Shown here: one piece after another, positions 47,096-56,667 of the stretch
Numbering within the stretch: position 1 is the first letter of the stretch
Layout: each line of letters opens with the position of its first letter
Assembly (NCBI RefSeq): GCF_013240295.1
Contig: NZ_JABETK010000006.1
Coordinates: forward strand, 62,001 to 126,000
Reading direction: 5' to 3'
DNA: 64,000 nucleotides
Source of the DNA: Neoaquamicrobium sediminum
Lineage (GTDB): Bacteria; Pseudomonadota; Alphaproteobacteria; Rhizobiales; Rhizobiaceae
Notes under the pieces: generated by a model
What the model was told of the DNA's origin: nothing
Seen by the model: the letters and a program-made list of their open reading frames with translations, nothing else
Databases searched by the model: none
Translations under genes and position numbers: made by a program

Positions 47096-47337
47096 ATGAG
47101 TAAGCAAGAGATAAGGTCGCCGTTGCCCGGAGTTTTCTATCGTAGTGCAAAGCCCGATACGCCCCCTACAAGAACAACGGCGATCTGGTGGCAGCCGGGG
47201 ACACCATCGGCCTCGTTGAGGTGATGAAGTCGTTCCATGAAATCAAGGCTGACGTGAGCGGCAGCGCGATCCGCTTCCTTGTCGACAACGAGGACGCAGT
47301 CATGGCGGGCGATGTCCTTGCGGAAATCGAAGCATGA
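47096..47337 (+). pseudogene. Biotin carboxyl carrier protein, one frameshift
   Basis: 80 aa when repaired, a stand-alone biotinyl domain. MSKQEIRSPLPGVFYRSAKP is followed by a missing C in a C run near 47163, then YKNNGDLVAAGDTIGLVEVM with the biotinylated lysine in EVMKSFHEIKAD, and the end VMAGDVLAEIEA. It overlaps the biotin carboxylase start by 4 bp (ATGA). AccB-like, but short and lacking the long N-terminal part of fatty-acid AccB. Confidence 0.85.
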
Positions 47338-48715
47338 TGATTAGATCGGTTCTTATCGCAAATCGGGGTGAAATCGCCGTACGCATCATTCGTGCAGCGA
47401 AGGCGCTCGGTTTGCGTACTATCCAGGTCCACAGTTCGGCCGATGCGGATTCGCTCGCTGTCCGGCTCGCCGACGAGGCGGTAGCGATCGGGCCAGCGGC
47501 GGCGAAGAAGTCCTATCTCAACATCCCGGCAATCATCGAGGCGGCGCGCCAAACGGGTGCCGATGCGGTTCACCCCGGCTATGGTTTCTTGGCCGAGAAC
47601 GCCGATTTCGCCGACTCCGTGATGGCGGCGGGCATGCGTTTCGTCGGCCCTTCCGGAGACTCTATCCGGTTGCTGGGCGACAAAGTAGCGGCGCGGGAGG
47701 CGGCTAGCAAGGCCGGCGTGCCGACCGTGCCCGGGAGCGACGGCCGCATGTCGAGCGCTGCCGAGGCGGCAAGCATCGCTGCGGATATCGGCTTTCCCGT
47801 GATGATCAAGGCCGCGGCGGGGGTGGCGGGCGCGGCATCCGCATCATCCACGACGCTGACGATTTCGAGAAGCAATTCCTGCAGGCGTCGACGGAGGCCG
47901 AGGCCGCATTCGGAGACGGCGGGCTCTATGTCGAGAAGGTCATCCCGGCCGCCCGACACGTGGAGGTCCAGGTGCTCGGCGACGGCCGCAACTTCGTCCA
48001 TTGCTTCGAGCGTGAATGCTCGCTCCAGCGGCGACGCCAGAAGGTATGGGAGGAAGCGCCCGCGTTCCGCCTGCCGGAGTCCGTGCGCCAGCGACTGTGC
48101 GCAAGCGCCGCCGACCTCGCTCGGTCGGTCGGCTATGTCGGTGCGGGCACGGTCGAATATCTTTACGACGACGCGACACAGAACTTTTTTTTCATCGAGG
48201 TCAACACCCGCATACAGGTCGAGCATCCCGTCACCGAGATGGTCACTGGCATCGACCTGGTGCAGGAGATGCTAAAAATCGCGGGCGGCGCGCCGCTTTC
48301 GATGCGGCAGGAAGATATCGCCATCGCCGGCCACGCCATCGAGTGCCGTATCAATGCGGAGGACCCGTTCAGGGATTTCCAGCCATGGCCCGGAACGGTG
48401 GAGGAGCTCTCGGTGCCGCAAGACGAACATGTGCGCTTCGACTCCATGCTGTACGAAGGCTACGTAGTCCCGCCCTTCTATGACTCGCTGCTGGGCAAAC
48501 TCATCGTTCATGGACGGACGCGCGAACAATGCCTGAGCCGGCTTTCCGCCGCGCTTGAGGCTCTCGCGGTCGAAGGCATCCCCACAACGATCCCGCTCCA
48601 CCGCGCTTTGGCCGCCGATCCGCAGGTGGCGAGCGGCGATATCCATACGCGCTTCCTCGAGCGCTGGCTTGAAAGCAAGTTCGCCGGGGCGGGCGGCAAG
48701 AGAGAGGTGGCCTGA
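47334..48715 (+). pseudogene. Biotin carboxylase (AccC-like), one frameshift
   Basis: About 460 aa when repaired. SVLIANRGEIAVRIIRAAKA, VHPGYGFLAEN and PSGDSIRLLGDK are the N-terminal blocks. Near 47817 a G is missing; restoring it turns AAAG into AAAGGGGRGIRIIHDADDFE, the ATP-grasp glycine loop. The rest (HVEVQVLGDG, FFIEVNTRIQVEHPVTEMVT, GHAIECRINAEDP) is typical. It carboxylates biotin using ATP and bicarbonate. Coupled by ATGA overlaps to genes on both sides, so it belongs to the PxpB/PxpC enzyme and not to fatty-acid synthesis. Confidence 0.88.
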
Positions 48716-49589
48716 TGCAGTGCCGATATAGCTTCGGAGGCGACGAACACCTGTTCGTGGAGTGTGATGAGAGCATGTCGTTGGAGGCCTTCTTCAAGGG
48801 CCTGTCGACGACCAACGCAGTGAGGGACGCGGGCATACGCGGCATTACCGAGATATGCCCGAGCAACGCCTCCTTCCAGATCAAGTTCGATCCCGACGTG
48901 ATCGCGCACGAAGATCTCCTGCGCGAGGTGCAGGCCATCGAGCGCGCCGCAGACAAGGCTGAGCCTGTTATCCGCACGCGCATCATCGAAATGCCTGTCT
49001 ACTATCAAGACCCATGGACGCATGAGACACTGATGCGTTTTCGTGAACGGCATCAGGACCCCAATGCAACGGATATAGAATACGCCGCGCGCATCAACAA
49101 TCTCGCCACCGTAGACGACTTCATCGCTGCTCACTCTGGCGCGCCATGGTTCGTGTCGATGGTGGGTTTCGTCGCGGGCTTGCCGTTTATGTACCAGATG
49201 GTGGATAGGCGCGGCAGCTCCAGGTGCCAAAATATCTCAGGCCGCGCACCGACACGCCGAAGCTGACCGTCGGCTATGGCGGCTGCTTCACAGCCATCTA
49301 CTCTGTGCGCGGCGCCGGCGGCTACCAGATGCTCGGCATCACTCCGATGCCGATCTTCGATCCCGAACAAAAGGTCGGCTACCTGCAGGATTTCATGGTG
49401 TTTTTCCGCCCCGGCGACATCGTGAAATTCAAGTCGATTGGGCGCGAGGAATACGATCAAACGGTGGCTGATGTGGATGCCGGGCGCTTCACGCCTCCCA
49501 TGAGCGACGTAACCTTCGACCTGCGGGAGTTCCAGAAAGACATCGACGGCTACAACGCGAGTCTGGAAGGAGCGATCCATGGGCGCTAG
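48715..49589 (+). pseudogene. pxpB: 5-oxoprolinase subunit B family (PxpB / carboxyltransferase domain C-D), one frameshift
   Basis: About 292 aa when repaired. First part has LRFRERHQDPNATDIEYAAR-like text and APWFVSMVGFVAGLPFMYQM. A missing base near 49215 links DRR to QLQVPKYLRPRTDTPKLTVG. The second part ends with VTFDLREFQKDIDGYNASLE. PxpB (KipI/AHS1-type) pairs with PxpC to phosphorylate 5-oxoproline in E. coli; in urea carboxylase the same domains act as biotin carboxyltransferase. It overlaps pxpC by 11 bp. It is longer at its N-terminus than E. coli PxpB. Confidence 0.85.
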
Positions 49590-50550
49590 AGTCATCAAGC
49601 CGGGTCTGTTGACCACCGTGCAGGATCTCGGGCGGCCCGGCTACTTCCATCTCGGCATTCCGATCAGCGGGGCCATGGACAGGCTCGCCATGCGCGTCGC
49701 CAATTTGCTTGTAGGAAACGATGAGGCGGCAGCGGGACTGGAGGCGGTGTTCATCGGCCCCGAGCTTGAGTTCACGACCGACGCGATGATCGCGGTCACC
49801 GGTGCTGACATGCCATTCAAGATCGACGGAGAGGAAAAGCCCAGCTGGACCTCGATGGCCGTCAGGAAGGGCCAGGTACTTTCTTTCAACTTCCTCAGGA
49901 GCGGCGCGCGGGCCTATATCGCGTTTGCTGGCGGCGTCGATGTTCCGGAGGCGCTGGGTAGTCGCTCGACCTATCAGATCGGCGCGCTGGGCGGCTTCAA
50001 GGGGAGGGCAATCGCGGAGGACGACGAACTACCTTTCGGCGTCGGCTCCGCCGTGAAGGAAGGCCGCAGACTGCCGGAAGAACTGCGCCGAGGGCCCGGC
50101 AATCCGGCCGAGCTGCGCGTCCTGCCCGGCTTATATTCGCACCGTATCATCGAGGATGCGCAGAACGGCTTCTTCGAGGATATATGGAAGGTTGCGCCGG
50201 AGGCGGACCGGATGGGCTATCGCTTTCGCGGAGGGCGGCCGCTGACTTTCATGACGCGTGAGCAATCCTTCGGTGCGGGTTCCGACCCGTCGAACATCGT
50301 CGACAGCTGCTATCCCTACGGTTCCATACAGGTTCCCGGCGGAACCGAACCGATCATCCTGCATCGCGACGCGGTATCGGGCGGCGGCTACTTTACCGTC
50401 GGCACTGTCATCTCGGCCGACATGGACCTTATCGGTCAGTTGCAGCCGAATACCTCCGCACGCTTCGTCCGCGTCGGCATGGACGAATCTCTCAAGGCGC
50501 GCGCGGATCGTGCTCGGCTTCTCCAGAATATCAGGAGCGCACTCGACTGA
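49579..50550 (+). CDS. pxpC: 5-oxoprolinase subunit C family (PxpC / biotin-dependent carboxyltransferase AHS2 domain)
   Basis: 323 aa, intact. IKPGLLTTVQDLGRPGYFHL, GISGAMD-like PISGAMDRLAMRVANLLVGN and LEAVFIGPELEFTTDAMIAV are standard PxpC/KipA openings, and QVPGGTEPIILHRDAVSGGG the conserved C-terminal block. It completes a BCCP-BC-PxpB-PxpC set; together these resemble the subunits of a biotin-dependent carboxylase acting on an amide or lactam. The substrate is not known. Confidence 0.9.
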   Translation: MGARVIKPGLLTTVQDLGRPGYFHLGIPISGAMDRLAMRVANLLVGNDEAAAGLEAVFIGPELEFTTDAMIAVTGADMPFKIDGEEKPSWTSMAVRKGQVLSFNFLRSGARAYIAFAGGVDVPEALGSRSTYQIGALGGFKGRAIAEDDELPFGVGSAVKEGRRLPEELRRGPGNPAELRVLPGLYSHRIIEDAQNGFFEDIWKVAPEADRMGYRFRGGRPLTFMTREQSFGAGSDPSNIVDSCYPYGSIQVPGGTEPIILHRDAVSGGGYFTVGTVISADMDLIGQLQPNTSARFVRVGMDESLKARADRARLLQNIRSALD

Positions 50551-50609
50551 AATACAGGGCGAACTGCCGTCAAGATGCCCGGCGGCAATAACGAAGAAGG
50601 GGAACTGCG

Positions 50610-51680
50610 ATGAGAAAACTGTCAGCATTGATGCTTGCCACGGCCGTCTCGATGGCAGCACTGTCCCATGCGTTCGCTGAGGACTGGTTTCCTTACGATG
50701 CAGCGGCGGTAGAGCCGCCCTTCGCCGCCGACGGTGAGTCGGTCGACGTCTCTTACGTGCCGCTGGAGAAGGCTTCCCAGCCTTGGAACATCTGCGTGTC
50801 CTTCCCGCACATGAAGGATGCCTACTGGCTCGGTGTTGGCTACGGCGTGGCTGAGGAAGCCAAACGGCTCGGCGTCAGGATGAACCTCGTCGAAGCCGAC
50901 GGCTACACCGAACTTGCCCGCCAAATCTCGCAGATCGAGAACTGCGTAGCCGGCGGGGCCCAGGCGGTTGTCATCGGCGCGATCTCGTTCGACGGCCTCA
51001 ACAATCTCGTCGCCGAGCTCCGGCGCGAGGACATTCCCGTCATCGACGTCATCAACGGCATCTCCTCGCCGGAGATATCGGCAAAGTCGCTGGTTTCATT
51101 TCACACCATGGGCTACGAGGCCGGTCGATATCTGGCTAAGAGACACCCGGCCGGCAGCGAAGAGGTCGAGGTAGGCTGGTTCCCCGGCCCTGCAGGTGCG
51201 GGGTGGGTCGAGGCAGCCCATGCCGGGTTCAATGAGGCGGTCGCTGACGCAGCCATAAAGGTTCTGGAACCGAAATTCGGCGACACCGGTAAGGAAGTAC
51301 AACTCAAACTAGTCGAGGACGTCCTGCAGGCCAATCCGGGCGTTCGATACATCGTCGGCACCGCTCCCACCGCAGAGGCGGCACAGGGCCTGATCCGCGA
51401 GCGCGGCCTGCAAGGCCAGGTAGAGTTGCTCTCCTTCTATATGACACCCGGCGTTTATGAAGGCATTCAGCGCGGCTTCATCCTCGCCTCGCCGGCCGAC
51501 TCCATGGTTATCCAGGGACGCATCGCCATCGACCAGGCCGTGCGCATCCTGGAGGGCGAAGACTTCATCAAGCATGTCGGACCCAAGATATTCGTGGTCG
51601 ATCCCGACAACATCGCCGATGTATCTCTGACCGACATCCTGCCGCCCGAGAACTACCGGCCGGTCTTCACCGTCAACTGA
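50610..51680 (+). CDS. Periplasmic substrate-binding protein, TorT / sugar ABC type
   Basis: 356 aa with a Sec signal peptide (cleavage near AFAED). Fold of the Peripla_BP_4/TorT group: ICVSFPHMKDAYWLGVGYGV, QISQIENCVAGGAQAVVIGA, SFHTMGYEAGRYLAKRHP. The four genes 50610-54289 then form a sugar-type ABC importer. It follows pxpC by 59 bp, so the importer probably feeds the biotin-dependent enzyme. Ligand unknown; TorT-like proteins bind small amine compounds as well as sugars in relatives. Confidence 0.87.
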   Translation: MRKLSALMLATAVSMAALSHAFAEDWFPYDAAAVEPPFAADGESVDVSYVPLEKASQPWNICVSFPHMKDAYWLGVGYGVAEEAKRLGVRMNLVEADGYTELARQISQIENCVAGGAQAVVIGAISFDGLNNLVAELRREDIPVIDVINGISSPEISAKSLVSFHTMGYEAGRYLAKRHPAGSEEVEVGWFPGPAGAGWVEAAHAGFNEAVADAAIKVLEPKFGDTGKEVQLKLVEDVLQANPGVRYIVGTAPTAEAAQGLIRERGLQGQVELLSFYMTPGVYEGIQRGFILASPADSMVIQGRIAIDQAVRILEGEDFIKHVGPKIFVVDPDNIADVSLTDILPPENYRPVFTVN

Positions 51681-51740
51681 GCTTCAGGCACCAAGGTGGT
51701 CCCGCCAGCGTGGCGGGGCCACCCGAAACGAGAGACATCG

Positions 51741-53252
51741 ATGGGCGAAGCACCGCTGGTAGAAATGACGGGGGTTTCCAAGGAGTTCCCCGGCGCTAAG
51801 GCACTGTCGGACGTCGATTTTCGCCTTGAGCGCGGCGAGGTCCATGTTCTGTTTGGCGAGAACGGAGCTGGAAAATCGACCCTGATCTCGATCCTCTCCG
51901 GGGTTTATCGGCCCACAGCGGGAACGCTGCGCATCGATGGAGAAGAGATCGAACTCAGCTCGGTCCAGGAAGCACGCGCCGCCGGCATCGGCACTGTCTT
52001 CCAGGAATTCTCGCTAGTTCCCACGTTGTCCGTGTTCGAAAACGTACATCTCGGCAAGGAACCCAGACGCGGTCTCTTTGTCGACCGCAGGGCAATGGAG
52101 GAGAGCACGAAGGCGCTCTTCGACGAACTCGGCTTCGAAATAGACGTCCGCACTCCGATTGCGCGTCTTTCCCGCGCCCAGCAGCAGATGGTGGAGATCG
52201 CTAAGGCGTTGCAAGCCAAGGCGCGGGTGCTGATACTCGACGAGCCGACCGCCTCACTGACCGAGAAGGAAACAGAGAAGCTGTTTTCCTTCATCCGACG
52301 CGCTCGCGACGGCGGCGTAGGCGTCATATACATCTCTCACCGAATTCAGGAGTTCGCCGCAATCGCGGACCAGATCACCGTGCTGCGCGACGGCAAGCTG
52401 ATCGGCACCGTCGCCGCCCGCGAAATCTCGGAGGCCGCGCTGGTGGAACTGATGACCGGCCGGACAATCGACAAGGTCTACCCCCAGATCCGCCGGCAGA
52501 ACGGCGGCGAGGCGCTGCTGTCGCTGCGCGGCATCCGCACAGCCGGCGTCAACGGGATCGACATCGACGTCCGCGCAGGCGAGGTGCTCGGGGTGGCGGG
52601 CCTGGTCGGGTCGGGGAAGTCGCGTGTCTGGCGCGGCATCCTCGGCCTGCAACCGCTCACCGCGGGCAAGGTGACAATGCGCGACCGCGACGTGACCGGC
52701 CTGGCCACACGCCGACTGCTGAGGTCCGGCATCTTCTATCTGCCACCGGACCGCAAGTCCGAAGGTCTGGTGCTTACTGCGTCCGCTCGCGAGAACATTC
52801 AACTCAACCTGCTTGACCGAGCTGATCTCACCGGCTTGCTGGGTATGCACTCGCCGACCCGCAGCCGTGCCGAAGCCGATGCGATCGGCACGCGCGTCGA
52901 TCTGGCGCCTAAGGCCATGCCCAAGACCGTGGCCACGCTCTCCGGCGGCAACCAGCAGAAGGTGTTGTTCGGAAAGGGATTCGGCGAGGAACGGCTGGTC
53001 TACATCCTGGACGAGCCGACAGTGGGCGTCGACATGGGTACGCGTTCGCAGCTCTATCTTCTCATTCGCGATCTCACCGAGGCTGGCAAGGCGGTCGTCG
53101 TGGTTTCGTCCGACCTGCCCGAAGTCATGCATCTGTCGCATCGGCTCGTCGTCTTTTGCGGCGGTAGGATTTCCGCCGAGCTCGAGGGCACGGACATCTC
53201 AGAGGAGACCGTCCTAGGACACTTCTTCAATGGACAAAGGAATTCCGCGTGA
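51741..53252 (+). CDS. Sugar-type ABC transporter ATPase (two nucleotide-binding domains)
   Basis: 503 aa from ATG 51741 (MGEAPLVEMTGVSKEFPGAK); in-frame codons upstream at 51696 lie in the spacer. First domain: Walker A GENGAGKST, signature LSRAQQQMVEIAKAL, Walker B VLILDEPTASL. Second domain: Walker A variant GLVGSGKSR, signature LSGGNQQKVLFGKGF, YILDEPTVGVDMGTRSQLY. This is the RbsA/MglA type. It overlaps the permease start by 4 bp. Confidence 0.92.
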   Translation: MGEAPLVEMTGVSKEFPGAKALSDVDFRLERGEVHVLFGENGAGKSTLISILSGVYRPTAGTLRIDGEEIELSSVQEARAAGIGTVFQEFSLVPTLSVFENVHLGKEPRRGLFVDRRAMEESTKALFDELGFEIDVRTPIARLSRAQQQMVEIAKALQAKARVLILDEPTASLTEKETEKLFSFIRRARDGGVGVIYISHRIQEFAAIADQITVLRDGKLIGTVAAREISEAALVELMTGRTIDKVYPQIRRQNGGEALLSLRGIRTAGVNGIDIDVRAGEVLGVAGLVGSGKSRVWRGILGLQPLTAGKVTMRDRDVTGLATRRLLRSGIFYLPPDRKSEGLVLTASARENIQLNLLDRADLTGLLGMHSPTRSRAEADAIGTRVDLAPKAMPKTVATLSGGNQQKVLFGKGFGEERLVYILDEPTVGVDMGTRSQLYLLIRDLTEAGKAVVVVSSDLPEVMHLSHRLVVFCGGRISAELEGTDISEETVLGHFFNGQRNSA

Positions 53253-54289
53253 TGAGCTCGCCTGATGTCTTGAGCAGCACAGATTCATCGTCGCGCCGCC
53301 TCTCGGTTACCGGGGTGGCCAAGGCCGTCTTTCTGAAAGTGGGCGTGCTTCCTTTCTTCCTGGTCGTCGCGCTTGTCGTCTTCTCGCTGATCTCGGGTCA
53401 GTTCCTGTCGCTGCAGAACTTGACCAACGTCGCGCGGCAATCGGTGTACCTCATTCTCGTCTCGTTGGGCCAGATGATCGTGCTGATCACCGGCGGTTTC
53501 GATCTTGCTGTCGGCACCGCGATTGCGCTGACCTCCGTCGTGAGCGCGCTCGCAATGGTCGCGCTTGCCGCCGCCATGCCGGAGCATGTATGGCTCGTGA
53601 TCACACTTGGTTGCCTTGCAGGCTTCGGAGCGGCGCTTGCAGTCGGCTGCCTCAACGGCATCGGGATTGCCCAATTCGGCGTTTCTCCCTTCATTATGAC
53701 GCTGGGCGTGCAATCTGTCGGAGCGGGCACGGCTCTCTTTCTCACGGGCGGGGTGCCGGTCTCACGCCTGCCGCAAGAGTTCGGCAATACGTTCGGATTT
53801 GCCCGTGTGTACGGCATGCCCGTTCCGGTCATCATCGCGATCGTCGCCATCGTCGTGATCTGGATCGTCATGAATCGCACGAAGTTCGGCGCGCACGTCT
53901 ACGCCGTCGGCGGCAACACCAAAGCCGCGCATCTATCGGGCGTACCGACAAAACGCGTCCTGTTTCTGGCCTATGTCATGTGCGCGCTGCTCGCGTCGCT
54001 GGCGGGCCTTCTGCTGACAGCTCGGGTGGAGTCGGGCGAGACCAATCTCGGCGGCTCCGTCGCTCTTGAATCGATCGCCGCCTGCGTGATCGCCGGCGTG
54101 TCGCTGCGAGGCGGAATAGGCCGCGTCGAGAGCGTGGTTTTGGGCGCTTTCTTCATCGTGCTCGTCCAGAACGGCATGAACATCGCCCAGATCGGCTCGT
54201 ACCTTCAGATGGTCCTGCTCGGGAGCCTTCTGATCCTTGCGGTCATCCTCGACCAGTTCCGCTACCGGATGCTGGTTGGCCGCGCCTGA
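53249..54289 (+). CDS. Sugar-type ABC transporter permease (RbsC-like)
   Basis: 346 aa, about nine hydrophobic segments. LGQMIVLITGGFDLAVGTAI and the loop YAVGGNTKAAHLSGVPTKRV followed by CVIAGVSLRGGIGRVESVVL are the RbsC/BPD_transp_2 signatures. It forms the membrane channel for the binding protein at 50610 and the ATPase at 51741. Only one permease is present, so a homodimer is expected. Confidence 0.92.
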   Translation: MMSSPDVLSSTDSSSRRLSVTGVAKAVFLKVGVLPFFLVVALVVFSLISGQFLSLQNLTNVARQSVYLILVSLGQMIVLITGGFDLAVGTAIALTSVVSALAMVALAAAMPEHVWLVITLGCLAGFGAALAVGCLNGIGIAQFGVSPFIMTLGVQSVGAGTALFLTGGVPVSRLPQEFGNTFGFARVYGMPVPVIIAIVAIVVIWIVMNRTKFGAHVYAVGGNTKAAHLSGVPTKRVLFLAYVMCALLASLAGLLLTARVESGETNLGGSVALESIAACVIAGVSLRGGIGRVESVVLGAFFIVLVQNGMNIAQIGSYLQMVLLGSLLILAVILDQFRYRMLVGRA

Positions 54290-54324
54290 CTCACCCGTTG
54301 ATCACGAATTAAAGGAACCCCCTT

Positions 54325-54927
54325 ATGTCAAGCTTCGCACCACTCCCGACTTTGGCTTCCACACTTGCCGGCGAACGGGCGCCCTTGATGCGCAAGTTTC
54401 TCCTCGCGACAGGGGGCTCGCTGGCGCTATGGATCTCGGCGAAGGTACAGGTTCCTTTCTACCCGGTTCCTTTCACGATGCAGACCTTCGTGGTGCTGGT
54501 GATAGGCATGAGCTTTGGTTGGCGTCTGGCAGCGGTGACTGTAGCCCTCTACCTCGCCCAGGGCGTAGTGGGACTGCCGGTTTTCGCTGGCTCGCCCGAG
54601 AAGGGCATCGGCCTCACCTACCTGGCCGGCCCCACGGGCGGGTATTTACTGGGGATGCTCCCGGCCGCGGCCCTGTGCGGTTGGCTTGCAGAACTGGGAT
54701 GGGATCGCCATGTCTCGACCAGTGCGATCGCGATGCTGGCCGGCACTACCATCATCTACGCCTTCGGTCTGATCTGGCTAGGGTCGGTCATCGGCTGGGA
54801 AATGCCGGTGCTTCAGTTTGGATTGATTCCGTTCATTCCGGGCGACGCCCTTAAGATCGTTCTGGCGACGATCGCGCTGCCGCTGGCGTGGAAGATCGTC
54901 AACAAGATCTCGTCGGATCAGAAATAG
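54325..54927 (+). CDS. bioY: Biotin transporter BioY
   Basis: 200 aa S-component of a biotin ECF-type importer. KVQVPFYPVPFTMQTFVVLV is the BioY signature and FIPGDALKIVLATIALPLAW the conserved end; six hydrophobic helices are evident. No bioM or bioN partner is seen, which is common because BioY can act alone. Its position 35 bp after the importer genes ties biotin uptake to the biotin-dependent enzyme operon. Confidence 0.92.
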   Translation: MSSFAPLPTLASTLAGERAPLMRKFLLATGGSLALWISAKVQVPFYPVPFTMQTFVVLVIGMSFGWRLAAVTVALYLAQGVVGLPVFAGSPEKGIGLTYLAGPTGGYLLGMLPAAALCGWLAELGWDRHVSTSAIAMLAGTTIIYAFGLIWLGSVIGWEMPVLQFGLIPFIPGDALKIVLATIALPLAWKIVNKISSDQK

Positions 54928-55094
54928 GACAAACGCGATAGTCGAGTGAACGATCGGCTTTGCTACCCTGATTGTGATCGGCGATCGCTCCCGTGGGCTG
55001 CGTTCGCCGGTCACGAACGTTTCGCGGCCCAGCCGCGTCGAGGGCAGGAAACAAAGGACGAAGCGTTTCGTACCACTCACGAACGGAGGTTTTG

Positions 55095-55283
55095 ATGACC
55101 TGTAATGTGGCTGATGCGACGGACGGGCGTGAAGGTGAATTTCGGCCTGGTTGCTACTTTACGGGTGCCAACGCCATAATTGCCCGTAGCGAGCTGCTGA
55201 TTGCGAAGCTTCCTGGCATTTGCGGTGATCTCGCTGTCTTCAGGCGGTTTGACCTATCATCGAGGGAGCCGACGATCCAGTGA
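55095..55283 (+). CDS. Short ORF before bioF, possibly a biotin synthase (BioB) C-terminal relic
   Basis: 62 aa with a good ribosome-binding site (ggaggttttg). The text FTGANAIIARSELLIAKLPG then LAVFRRFDLSSREPT resembles the end of BioB (AGANSIF..xKLLTTPNPG....DLxLFRKLGL), but identity is low. The stop overlaps the bioF GTG start by 4 bp. It could be a BioB relic fused to a new start or an unrelated leader. Confidence 0.35.
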   Translation: MTCNVADATDGREGEFRPGCYFTGANAIIARSELLIAKLPGICGDLAVFRRFDLSSREPTIQ

Positions 55284-56427
55284 CGGCTTCGCAGCGTCTC
55301 GATCGGTATGATGCGATGCTTCGGGGGCTTGCTCGGAGGAGTCATCTGCGATTGCTGACCCCCGCAATGGGATCGATTTTTCATCCAACGACTATCTAGG
55401 TCTTGCTACGTCCCAGCGACTGACCTGCACTTTGACCGACGCGCTTGCCGCCGGCACGCAGGTCGGGGCCACGGGTTCACGCCTCCTGCGAGGCAATACG
55501 CCGGAGCATGAACAGTTGGAGACCGTTGCGGCACGGTTTTTCCGTGCCGAGAGCGCCTTGTTCTTCAGCAGTGGCTATCTCGCCAACTTCGCTGTTCTCA
55601 CCACGCTGCTCCAGAAAGGCGACCTGATCGTCATTGACCGGTCCGTGCATGTCATTACGCGCGAGGCCGCGCGAGCGTGCCGTGCGAAGGTCACAGAAGT
55701 CCCCCACAACGACGTGCAAGCGATCGATGGAGCCATCGCCGCATGGCGAACGGCTGGCGGGAAAGGCCACGCCTGGATCGCGGTGGAGAGCCTCTACAGC
55801 ATGGATGGCGATCACGCGCCACTGGCTGAGATCGCCGCTCTCGCTGATCGCCGTGATGCCTTTCTTTTTATCGACGAGGCGCACGCGACCGGTGTTTTCG
55901 GTCCCGACGGGCGCGGACTTGCCCATCACCTGGAGGGCCGCGAGAATGTCCTGGTGCTCCACAGTTGCGGAAAGGCCCTCGGTTGCTTCGGTGCTCTCGT
56001 GACCGCACCAAGTGTGCTACGCGAGTTCCTCGTGAACCATTGCCTGCCATTCATGTATGCGACCGCCCCTTCGCCGCTGATTGCGGTGGCGGTTACAGAG
56101 GCACTCGCCATCCTTCGTGACGAGCCCGAGCGCCGTGCCCATCTTGCGGAACTCGTCTCCTTCGCCAACAAAACAATTCTGGACCGGTGCGGAATTGAGC
56201 CGAGCGGATCGCACATCGTTCCCGTTATCATCGGCGACAATAGTCGGGCAATGGCAATTGCTGCCGCCCTTCAGGCGCGCGGCTTTGATCTGCGCGGTAT
56301 CCGTCCCCCGACTGTGCCCGTGGGCACGTCGCGCTTGCGGATCTCCCTTACCCTCAACGTCAAGAAAACCGATGTCTCCAATATGGTCGAAGCATTGATC
56401 GAGGAACTCGAGAGCAACGCCGTGTAA
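55280..56427 (+). pseudogene. bioF: 8-amino-7-oxononanoate synthase (BioF), one frameshift
   Basis: About 382 aa when repaired. GTG 55280 gives VTASQRLDRYDAMLRGLARR to LRLLTP; a missing C in CCCCC near 55365 then leads to RNGIDFSSNDYLGLATSQRL. Further blocks: GATGSRLLRGNTPEHEQLET, FIDEAHATGVFGPDGRG, and the PLP lysine in LHSCGKALGCFGAL. The enzyme condenses pimeloyl thioester with alanine in biotin synthesis. Standing after bioY, it supports a biotin supply function, although bioA, bioD and a full bioB are not in the window. The following 240 bp show no gene. Confidence 0.88.
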
Positions 56428-56667
56428 GTTCGAACATTGTTGGATCTCCTCTCTTCGGCGTTGACGAGATCGCCTTGCCCGGAGCGGTCACCTCTACGTG
56501 TCGTCTCGGCGGAAACTGTCAATCAAGCTTACACCCGTTCCACAGCCGCCCTGGTTCTGGTTCGCTCCCGGCCGGTATCGGCATGTACCGACCACCTCGG
56601 CGCAGTCTGACCGCGCTGGCACGCATTCATCAATCGATCTCCATCTCGTCTTGCGGACTCGGTTCCG

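Noticed and set aside
54237..54854. Plus-strand frame overlapping bioY
   Set aside because: Out of frame with BioY, which has a full set of family motifs over the same bases.
56428..56667. Possible bioD or bioA relic after bioF
   Set aside because: Translations in all frames gave no recognisable block of these enzymes.
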